The notes under the pieces are model-generated. The model made no database searches and was not told where the DNA came from. It saw only the letters and a list, made by a program, of their open reading frames with translations. The position numbers and the translations under genes are program-made. A stretch of 64,000 nt of DNA from G965197715 sp965247615. Lineage in GTDB: Bacteria > Chloroflexota > Dehalococcoidia > Lucifugimonadales > UBA1127. Of this stretch, positions 58,091-64,000 are shown piece after piece (position 1 is the stretch's first letter; the number at the start of each line of letters is the position of its first letter). The stretch is taken from the NCBI GenBank assembly GCA_965247615.1, contig OZ252022.1:2294001-2358000 (forward strand). The letters are read 5' to 3'.

Positions 58091-59254
58091 CTAGGGCCTG
58101 TTGTAGCTTTTCCTCTGCGGGTTCCGCAGGAAGGGCGGAAGGTCGAGATCAGGCACTTGGCCCGACCCGGCGATCTCCCAGGAAGGCACGGCCATGCCCT
58201 TTGTGCCGGGGCCGGAGATGCCGTCCGTGCCGATGCCGGTGGCAATGACCGTGATCTGGGCGCGGTCCTCCAGAGAGGGATCGTAGGCCATGCCGAAGAA
58301 GATCATCGCGTCCGGGTCCACCCTGGAGCCGATATACTCTCCGGCGGTGTTGACCTCGCTGAGCTTGAGGTCCGGGCCGGCCTTCACGTTGAAGAGCACG
58401 CCCTTGGCGCCGTCTATGGAGAGGTCCAGCAGGGGGTTGCTGACAGCCTCACGAGCCGCATCCAGGGCGGAGCCTGGGCCCCGGGACTCGCCGATGGCCA
58501 TGAGCGCCTGGCCGGGGAGGTGCATGATGCTCATGACGTCCGCCAAGTCGACGTTGATCTCGCCGGGCAGGTTGACCAGCTCCGCCACGGAGTGGACTCC
58601 CTGGGTCACGGCTTCATCGGCGCAGCGGAGGGCGTCTTCCATGGAGACGTCGTCGTCCAGGAGGCTCAGGAGGCGGTCGTTGTGAATGACAATGAGGTTG
58701 TCGACCTGGTCCCGGATGGTGGTCACCCCGGACAGTGCCGTGTCGAAGCGCCTGGCGCCCTCGAAGGAGAAGGGGGTCGTGACGACGCCGATGACGAGGG
58801 CGCCGGACTCCTTGGCGAACTGGGCCACGACCGGCGCGGCGCCGGTGCCCGTGCCGCCACCCATGCCGGCTGCCAGAAAGACGAGGTCCGCCTGGTCGAA
58901 GAGCCCTCGCAAGGCCTCGCGTTCGGCATCTGCAGCCTGGGCGCCCACCTCTGGCTTGCCTCCGGCGCCCATGCCGCGGGTGAGGACTCCGCCGATCTGG
59001 ATCTTCTGTGCCAAGCGGGCCGTGCGCAGGGACTTGATGTCCGTGTTGACCACCGCGTAGTGGACGCCGGGGATGGGCTTGGCCTCAAGCATGCGGGTGA
59101 CGGCGTTGCAGCCACCACCCCCTACACCAACGACAGCAATGCGCGCGGGGACATCAGTGAAGGTGCCGTATCGATCCTTGGAGTCGGGCCTCGGGGTCTT
59201 GGGGGCGGCTTTCCGAGCCTTGGACGGAGAGGAACGCGGGGTACGAGGAGCCAT
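58091..59254 (-). CDS. ftsZ: Cell division GTPase FtsZ
   Basis: 387 aa. Forms the division ring. The tubulin signature GGGTGTG is at residues 132-138, the catalytic T7 loop reads INVDLADV, and VVGVGGGGCNAV binds the base. A basic, Lys/Arg/Ser/Pro-rich N-terminal extension of about 35 residues precedes the core. The C-terminal linker is short and ends in LDLPPFLRNPQ, the conserved peptide that binds FtsA/SepF-type partners. The ATG follows AGGAGG. No ftsA, ftsQ or mur genes are adjacent, unlike the usual dcw cluster. Confidence 0.96.
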   Translation of the reverse strand: MAPRTPRSSPSKARKAAPKTPRPDSKDRYGTFTDVPARIAVVGVGGGGCNAVTRMLEAKPIPGVHYAVVNTDIKSLRTARLAQKIQIGGVLTRGMGAGGKPEVGAQAADAEREALRGLFDQADLVFLAAGMGGGTGTGAAPVVAQFAKESGALVIGVVTTPFSFEGARRFDTALSGVTTIRDQVDNLIVIHNDRLLSLLDDDVSMEDALRCADEAVTQGVHSVAELVNLPGEINVDLADVMSIMHLPGQALMAIGESRGPGSALDAAREAVSNPLLDLSIDGAKGVLFNVKAGPDLKLSEVNTAGEYIGSRVDPDAMIFFGMAYDPSLEDRAQITVIATGIGTDGISGPGTKGMAVPSWEIAGSGQVPDLDLPPFLRNPQRKSYNRP

Positions 59255-59328
59255 ATCGATCGAACCTCCTATCAGGACCCCGGTTTTTCTCCGGGGCGCA
59301 TTCGTGCCAGTACCCTGGACAGTTTCCT

Positions 59329-59357
59329 AGTCTACCGGCTCCATCGCCGACTGTCAA
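59329..59357 (-). promoter_or_regulatory. Predicted ftsZ promoter
   Basis: TTGACA (plus 59352-59357), 17-nt spacer, TAGACT (59329-59334). The transcript start near 59322 leaves a leader of about 70 nt that includes a CCCCGG/CCGGGG hairpin before the ribosome binding site. Confidence 0.65.
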
Positions 59358-59381
59358 GGGAGATGGATTTGCCTCTCTTTG

Positions 59382-59444
59382 TGCAGTGATTTCGTCAATC
59401 GGCAACCGCTCAAAGAACGTATCGGTACATGAACGGACTGACGT
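59382..59444 (-). repeat. 63-nt element B upstream of ftsZ
   Basis: Gap-free match to 33336-33398. It ends 24 nt before the ftsZ -35, nearly the same spacing as element A has to its TTGACA. Confidence 0.55.
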
Positions 59445-59634
59445 TGACTGCTAGGGAGCAGTCGAGGGTACAGGCCTTTATCGCAGCGACAGGGCGGGAC
59501 AAGCGGGCGAATGGGGGGCCCCGCGGCGCGGTCCACGCAGCCGGCCGCAGGCCGGACGCCACTTGCGCCGCCGATGGCTCGCAGCGTATTCTACGGCTGC
59601 TTCACAGGGACGCTTCGACGGCGGGACCGAGAGC

Positions 59635-59832
59635 ATGGCGCTGACCAACGAAGACCAGGTACGAGAGATGGCCCGGCTTGGCCTGCCGCTGGCGCCCGTC
59701 GAGGTTCCAGAGGTCACCAACCGGTTGAACGCCATTCTGGACGCACTGGACGCTCTTCGGCAGATGGACCTTCAAGACGTTCAGCCCTTCATCGTAGCCA
59801 TGGAAGAGGAGGAGCCCGGTGGCGGCGAGTGA
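59635..59832 (+). CDS. GatC-like small subunit
   Basis: 65 aa from the ATG at 59635. Helical, with REMARLGLPLAPVEVPEVTN RLN-type pattern (EMARLGLPL then VTNRLNAILDALDALRQM), and DVQPF near the end, matching GatC and the AtzG-type stabilising subunits. GatC is about 95 aa, so this one is short. It overlaps the amidase start by 14 nt, so the two are translationally coupled and probably form a complex. gatB is absent, which favours an amidase partner other than the tRNA amidotransferase. Confidence 0.75.
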   Translation: MALTNEDQVREMARLGLPLAPVEVPEVTNRLNAILDALDALRQMDLQDVQPFIVAMEEEEPGGGE

Positions 59833-61246
59833 TCTGGCCTTTCTTTCGGCCGCGCAGTCGGCGGCGCTGGTGCGGGAGCGCCGCGTGTCGCCGGTTGAGC
59901 TGGTGCAGGCGTACCTGGAGCGTGTCGAGCGGCTGAACCCGCAGCTCAATGCCTACGTAACGGTCTGCGCCGACGAGGCCCTGGCCCAAGCCAAGGAGGC
60001 GGAGGGCCGGCTCGTCAGCAGCGGTCCCGCCGGGCCGTTGTTCGGCGTGCCGATCGCCATTAAGGACCAGTTCGACACCAAGGGCCTCCGCACGAGCCGG
60101 GGATCGCGGCTGTTCCAGGACCGGGTGCCGGAGCAGGACGCCACAGTCGTCAGGCGGCTTCGGGAGGCCGGGACAATTCTCCTGGGCAAGCTGAACCTGG
60201 CGGAGCTGGCCCTGGGAGGCACACGCGAGCCTCCCGGAGGAATCCCGCGGAACCCGTGGGACCTGGACCGCATTCCAGGCGACTCCAGCAGCGGCTCCGG
60301 CATCGCGGTAGCCGCCCACCTGTGCGCGGCGTCGTTGGGGGAGGACACGGCGGGGTCGGGGCGGACTCCTGCGGCCTACTGCGGCATCGTTGGACTGCGG
60401 CCGACCTACGGTCGGATTAGCAGGCACGGCGCGTCGTCCATGTGCTGGCATATGGACGTGGCCGCGCCCATGACCAAGACTGTGGAGGACTGTGCGCTGA
60501 TGCTGGGCGCGCTGGCCGGTCACGACACGCAGGACCCGTTCAGCAGCCGCCGGGAGGCGCCCGACTACACGGCGGCGCTGGGGGGCACGGTCCGCGGCGT
60601 GCGGGTAGGCGTCATCAGGGAGTTGGACCAGGACGACATACTTGACCCCGAGGTGCGGGCCCTTCTGTCCCAGGCGACGGAAACCCTGCGCCACCTGGGC
60701 GCCGAGGTCAGAGAAGTGTCCGTGCCCATGGCACCGATGGGCGGCGCCATCTTCGTGGGAATCGGCGACACGGAGGCGGCGTCCGTTTGGGACGAGGCCC
60801 TGCGCACGCGTCCGGAGCTGCTGGACTCGGCCACGCGGACGCGGCTCCAGGCGGCGGCGCTGCTCCCGGCCAGCCTCTACCAGCGGGCGCTGAAGGCCCG
60901 TCGGGTGCTGCGGGAGCAGATGCTGTCGGCGCTTCGGGAGGTGGACGTCCTGGTGTCAGCGACGTCCTGCTTCCAGCCGCCGCTGTACGGCCAGGACGCG
61001 GCGATATTCGCCAACAGTGAGGACGTGCGGCGGCGCATGCACGGCAGACGCTCCTACGTGACGGGCTACCCCCTGGCCGCCCTGCCGGCCATCTCGGTGC
61101 CCTGCGGGTTCACGTCCTCCAACCTGCCGGCGGGGATGCAGCTGGGGGGCCGAGCCTTCGAGGAGGCGACGCTGCTGCGCGTGGCCCACGCATACGAGCA
61201 GGCCACACCGTGGCACACGCGCCGGCCGCCCATCGCCGAGGAGTAG
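59819..61246 (+). CDS. Amidase-signature family hydrolase
   Basis: 475 aa from a GTG overlapping the GatC-like gene. The amidase catalytic triad is Lys in GVPIAIKDQFDTKG, cis-Ser in GDSSSGSGIAVAAH, and nucleophile Ser in LGEDTAGSGRTPAAYCG. The usual GGSSGGSA reads GDSSSGSG, and DTGGSIRxPA reads DTAGSGRTPA, so it differs from canonical GatA. Amidases of this fold hydrolyse amides; with a GatC-like partner and no GatB it resembles AtzE-type enzymes. Glutamyl-tRNA amidotransferase function is possible but less likely. Confidence 0.88.
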   Translation: MAASDLAFLSAAQSAALVRERRVSPVELVQAYLERVERLNPQLNAYVTVCADEALAQAKEAEGRLVSSGPAGPLFGVPIAIKDQFDTKGLRTSRGSRLFQDRVPEQDATVVRRLREAGTILLGKLNLAELALGGTREPPGGIPRNPWDLDRIPGDSSSGSGIAVAAHLCAASLGEDTAGSGRTPAAYCGIVGLRPTYGRISRHGASSMCWHMDVAAPMTKTVEDCALMLGALAGHDTQDPFSSRREAPDYTAALGGTVRGVRVGVIRELDQDDILDPEVRALLSQATETLRHLGAEVREVSVPMAPMGGAIFVGIGDTEAASVWDEALRTRPELLDSATRTRLQAAALLPASLYQRALKARRVLREQMLSALREVDVLVSATSCFQPPLYGQDAAIFANSEDVRRRMHGRRSYVTGYPLAALPAISVPCGFTSSNLPAGMQLGGRAFEEATLLRVAHAYEQATPWHTRRPPIAEE

Positions 61247-61311
61247 GGCCGTCGAGGGCAACCGGGGCGACGCTGCGCGTTCCAGCCCTCGCGCACGGGG
61301 AAGGACCACCA

Positions 61312-62064
61312 TTGCACAGGGCCAGCGGCAGCGACGAGGGGCAGACGCTGGAAGGCCACGAACGCCGGTTCCTGGAGGGCCCCGGCGGACGGACGATGGG
61401 CCTCATGCAGGCCATACGCGTCTTCGTGGAGATGATCCGCAGCTTCCGCACGCTCCACTTTGTGGGCCCCTGCGTGACGGTCTTCGGGTCCGCCAGGTTG
61501 GCGGAGGGCGACGCCGCCTACGAGCTGGGGCGCCGCACCGGGGCGGAGCTGGCGAGGGCCGGCTTCACGGTCATGACCGGCGGAGGGCCGGGGCTGATGG
61601 AAGCCGCCAGCAGGGGTGCCAAGGAGGCAGGGGGAGAGACGGTCGGGTGCGGCATCCGGCTCGTACGGACCGAGGCGCGCAACCCCTACTCGGACACGTG
61701 GCTGCAATTCCGCTACTTTTTCGTGCGCAAACTCATGCTCGTGCGCTATTCCTACGCATTTGTCGTGCTTCCCGGTGGGTTCGGCACCATGGACGAGGTC
61801 TTCGAGTCGGCCACGCTGATTCAGACGGGCAAGATTCAGGACTTCCCCATCGTGCTCATGGGGTCCGAGTACTGGCGGCCCCTCCTGGACTTCGTGCGCG
61901 ACAGGATGGTGGCTCGGGGCGTCATCGACCAGGCCGACTTCGACCGGTTCACGGTCACCGACTCTCCCGAGGAGGCGGCGGCGCTGGTCCGCGACACGGC
62001 CATCCGCAGGTTTGGCGTACACTACAGGGCCCGTCCGCGCCGCAAGCGCATCCTGTTCGAATAG
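61312..62064 (+). CDS. LOG-family (TIGR00730) nucleotide monophosphate phosphoribohydrolase-like protein
   Basis: About 250 aa from a TTG at 61312 (GGAAGGA upstream); the ATG at 61396 is an alternative that keeps the whole domain. VTVFGSARLAEGDAAYELGR, GFTVMTGGGPGLMEAASRGA and VVLPGGFGTMDEVFESATLI are the Rossmann and PGGxGTxxE motifs of LOG proteins. These release bases from nucleoside monophosphates and make cytokinins in plants; in bacteria the physiological substrate is mostly unclear. Monocistronic, 65 bp after the amidase. Confidence 0.88.
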   Translation: MHRASGSDEGQTLEGHERRFLEGPGGRTMGLMQAIRVFVEMIRSFRTLHFVGPCVTVFGSARLAEGDAAYELGRRTGAELARAGFTVMTGGGPGLMEAASRGAKEAGGETVGCGIRLVRTEARNPYSDTWLQFRYFFVRKLMLVRYSYAFVVLPGGFGTMDEVFESATLIQTGKIQDFPIVLMGSEYWRPLLDFVRDRMVARGVIDQADFDRFTVTDSPEEAAALVRDTAIRRFGVHYRARPRRKRILFE

Positions 62065-62098
62065 CGGGCCAGATTCCGACCCCTTCATTCCCGCGGAA

Positions 62099-62192
62099 GG
62101 AGACCTTTGTGTGACGCCTCGTAGAGGGCGAGGTCGTGAAAGTGAAGCAGCTCCCGCCAACCTGCGGCCCCGCCCCCGGATTCCCGCTTTCG
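62099..62192 (+). repeat. 94-nt interspersed repeat, copy B
   Basis: Counterpart of 43471-43564. It is flanked at its far end by another copy of the 17-nt motif (62192-62208), so the unit is bounded by the motif at both ends. Confidence 0.8.
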
Positions 62193-62275
62193 GAGACTTT
62201 TGCGCAACTTGTCCGTTGATTGGCGTTGGGCGCGCCGGGGCAGCAGGTGTGGGATTGACAAGGCAGGCCTCCGCC

Positions 62276-62509
62276 CTAGGCACGCTCCCCCCTGCTGCTC
62301 ACCACGATTGTGTGGCGTTTTGGCCCGCTCGTCCGCCCCGCCGTCGCTAGGACTATGTCGTGGTCGGACTGGCTGACGCACTCGTCCACGACATTCGCGA
62401 CAGCTTCGGCATTGGTAGTGCCCCCGCGCTCATGAGCCACGGCTGCCACAAGGCTCCTGATGCCGTATATGTCCTTTGCCTGCGCTATCCGTAGTGCGAT
62501 CTCCTGCAC
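62276..62509 (-). CDS. Small hypothetical protein
   Basis: 77 aa if translation begins at GTG 62509, which has AGGGAGG upstream. It reads QEIALRIAQAKDIYGIRSLV, AVANVVDECVSQSDHDIV and ends basic. Two amphipathic helices are plausible. I recognise no family and the codon pattern is not decisive; it could be spurious. Confidence 0.4.
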   Translation of the reverse strand: MQEIALRIAQAKDIYGIRSLVAAVAHERGGTTNAEAVANVVDECVSQSDHDIVLATAGRTSGPKRHTIVVSSRGERA

Positions 62510-62726
62510 GACACCTCCCTGGTTGCCTGCGAATCGGTCACGCTTGAACACTCGAATGCGGAAATGAGCGCGGCAAGCAGCGAGCGCTATGTAGGCCCCG
62601 AAGCCTACCTAGTATCTCACAGGTGGCTGTGACGTTCGAAGGTACGCACCTAGACCAGTCGGGCTCGTGGGCAATTCCTTACGACCCCTAGCTTCGCAGA
62701 TATCGTCAAACAAGCGCGCTTCTATG

Positions 62727-63494
62727 TCAGAGTGCCGCGAGTACGAGACGCGCGCCTGGCCTCGAATGCCCCCAGGTGCCGTGTCGTCGAGCGCACCTTG
62801 CCAAATCACCCCCACCCTCCCAGTGACCGCCTCTGGTGACCCTGTACTCTCCAGGTCCACCAAAATCGTCGGTCACTGCGTTTCCACCCGGGTAGGGCTG
62901 GTAGAGATCGCTGGTCCATTCCTCAACGTTCCCAGCCATGTCGAGAACACCGTAGGGACTTGCACCAGCAGGGAACCTGTCAACAGGGGTGACCCCTCCA
63001 TAGCCACCCTCGCGGGTGTTGCACCTTGCTGCATCGAATTCGTCGCCCCAAGGATATTCACGACCATCTGTGCCCCTAGCGGCCTTCTCCCACTGAGCCT
63101 CCGTGGGAAGGCTGATCTCGCGGGCGGAAGCTATCGATAGCCAGTGGCAGAAGGCTTCCACTTCTTGGTAGGACACCCCTGCAACAGGACGATTCGGCTC
63201 AGCAGCGGACTCGGCCCAGGTTGCCTGGAGCGTCGAGCCTGTTTGGTAGGCATATTCCGTCCAGAGTTGGGTCGTGATAGGCGTGCGTGCTATGTAGTAG
63301 TCAGGCAGGTACACCTCACGGTTAGGGGTCTCTTTGAGAATCCATGCCGCTTGCACATCGGGGTACTGGACCGTCACCGCAGCCACTTCGCTTGGGTCGG
63401 TGCCCATAGCGAAGGTCCCTGCAGGGACCAACACGAACTCCCAACGTGTCTCGCCCACGGATACTTGGATTTCCTTGGAGGTATGGGAGCTCAT
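62727..63494 (-). CDS. Formylglycine-generating-enzyme (SUMF1)-like protein
   Basis: 255 aa from the ATG at 63494 (GGAG upstream). FVLVPAGTFAMGTDPSE, ARTPITTQLWTEYAYQTGS, RPVAGVSYQEVEAFCHWLS, SLPTEAQWEKAARGTDGREYPWGDEFDAARCN (seen at 63020-63125), GVLDMAGNVEEWTSDLY and YRVTRGGHWEG are the FGE-sulfatase domain blocks. In true FGEs a Cys pair near the C-terminus binds copper; here only one Cys lies in DLARCARRHG and the RGGSW motif reads RGGHW. It may be a non-enzymatic or ergothioneine/EgtB-like relative. No sulfatase gene is nearby. Confidence 0.85.
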   Translation of the reverse strand: MSSHTSKEIQVSVGETRWEFVLVPAGTFAMGTDPSEVAAVTVQYPDVQAAWILKETPNREVYLPDYYIARTPITTQLWTEYAYQTGSTLQATWAESAAEPNRPVAGVSYQEVEAFCHWLSIASAREISLPTEAQWEKAARGTDGREYPWGDEFDAARCNTREGGYGGVTPVDRFPAGASPYGVLDMAGNVEEWTSDLYQPYPGGNAVTDDFGGPGEYRVTRGGHWEGGGDLARCARRHGTWGHSRPGARLVLAAL

Positions 63495-63582
63495 GTCATC
63501 GCTCCGATTGCTCCGGAGTTCATCCGTGTCCCGGCAGTCTCGGCCAGGGACACAGGCCATTTCTTGAGACTGGCTCCCTCTC

Positions 63583-64000
63583 CTAACCTGTGGCGGAAGA
63601 GGCCCATGGCGTAACCGTGAGGCCGGGCCAAGTCTGCCGCCAGCGGTCGGCCTTCTCCTGGTACCGCCAGGGTAAGTCGAGCAGATAGTTGGGGCGGACG
63701 ACCATTGCGAAAACGTCGTCGAAACCGAAGGGAGCGTACACATCATATCCGCCACCGGGCGCCTTACGGACTCCCAGAGCCGAACACCGGGTCAGAAAGC
63801 TGTCGATGCCCTCCCGCGTGCTGTACAGGGGCTCGTGAGGAATCCCGAACTTCTCGGCATACCAGAGGTGGACGCGGGCCTGATTGCGCACCTGCGCAAC
63901 GACGCCCAGGTCCGCGAAGGCCGTCTCGCAACGGTGGATAATCCGGTCCTCACCCTCCCAGCTGAGGTCTTGGGAGTCGCAGTAGAGGATGTCATAATCG
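63583..64000 (-). CDS. Nucleotidyltransferase family protein (DUF925-like), partial
   Basis: The 3' part of a gene that enters from beyond 64000. The visible protein begins DYDILYCDSQDLSWEGEDRI, then AFADLGVVAQVRNQARVHLW and EPLYSTREGIDSFLTRCSAL, ending with YLLDLPWRYQEKADRWRQTW. This matches the COG3575/DUF925 nucleotidyltransferase-fold family, whose DxD-like acidic strand is DYDILYCD. Function is unproven. It lies 88 bp upstream of the FGE-like gene on the same strand. The N-terminus and start are outside the window. Confidence 0.85.
   Translation of the reverse strand, partial: DYDILYCDSQDLSWEGEDRIIHRCETAFADLGVVAQVRNQARVHLWYAEKFGIPHEPLYSTREGIDSFLTRCSALGVRKAPGGGYDVYAPFGFDDVFAMVVRPNYLLDLPWRYQEKADRWRQTWPGLTVTPWASSATG

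Larger units (their letters stand above)
59255..59634. other. Divergent control region of ftsZ and the GatC-like gene
   Basis: No gene. It contains an ftsZ leader hairpin (CCCCGG...CCGGGG, 59278-59296), the ftsZ promoter (59329-59357) and the 63-nt element B (59382-59444). No confident promoter for the GatC-like gene was found. Confidence 0.6.

Noticed and set aside
59635..61246. Confident GatCA annotation
   Set aside because: Signature GatA motifs are altered, gatB is not present and the GatC-like protein is short; left as amidase plus GatC-like subunit.

Overview
This 64 kb window is high-GC chromosomal DNA of a free-living, aerobic, heterotrophic bacterium. A Chloroflexota lineage of the Dehalococcoidia/SAR202 type is my best guess. 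It rests on gene content: paired family-5 binding-protein transporters, TIM-barrel amidohydrolases, a CoA-transferase/acyl-CoA dehydrogenase pair, an orphan molybdopterin oxidoreductase subunit, split glycine dehydrogenase, a caa3 oxidase and a ctaG gene. No rRNA, tRNA or CRISPR array was found, so the assignment is inference. Promoters mostly resemble TTGACA-N16/17-TATAGT or TAnAnT, and start sites usually follow a clear AGGAGG.

Layout. 0-2.1 kb: an unrecognised protein and a decayed DUF1801 gene in otherwise featureless DNA. 2.1-7.3 kb: a minus-strand operon (binding protein, two permeases, amidohydrolase). 7.4-13.5 kb: an alcohol dehydrogenase followed by a graveyard of broken IS5-, IS3- and IS1-like transposases, a truncated peroxiredoxin, an aldo/keto reductase and two divergent small genes. 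13.6-20 kb: a second amidohydrolase, SDR, NUDIX, a probable di-iron protein, a bicupin and a hypothetical, with a pair of 108-bp repeats. 20.2-24.1 kb: a second transporter operon; neither transporter operon has ATPase genes. 24.3-27.2 kb: a YciI-like protein, acyl-CoA dehydrogenase and class III CoA-transferase. 27.3-32.2 kb: a coupled MoxR/DUF58/transglutaminase-like operon. 32.4-36.5 kb: a secreted protein, an orphan xanthine-dehydrogenase-type large subunit and a glyoxalase-fold protein.

36.5-41 kb: a compact glycine cleavage operon (gcvT-gcvH-gcvPA-gcvPB). 41-42.3 kb: a Fic/winged-helix gene whose upstream DNA carries two 63-bp tandem units, each with a 16-bp palindrome. 42.5-46.2 kb: a small membrane protein, an unusual IscA/HesB protein, a TPR protein, a CoA-binding protein and a DUF4392 protein. 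46.3-55.6 kb: a lipoprotein metalloprotease, heme O and heme A synthases, and divergently the caa3 oxidase operon with ctaG. 55.7-59.3 kb: rplT, rpmI, infC, pyrD and ftsZ on the minus strand. 59.6-62 kb: a GatC-like/amidase pair and a LOG-family protein. 62.3-64 kb: a small ORF, a formylglycine-generating-enzyme-like protein and a nucleotidyltransferase that runs off the window.

The core genes form coherent modules: aerobic respiration with heme A synthesis, one-carbon/glycine metabolism, translation and division, and peptide or small-organic uptake feeding acyl-CoA metabolism. The least explained signals are the twin Fic operators at six-helical-turn spacing, several interspersed repeat families, a 63-nt element shared upstream of ftsZ and a secreted-protein gene, and enzymes that have lost a hallmark catalytic residue.
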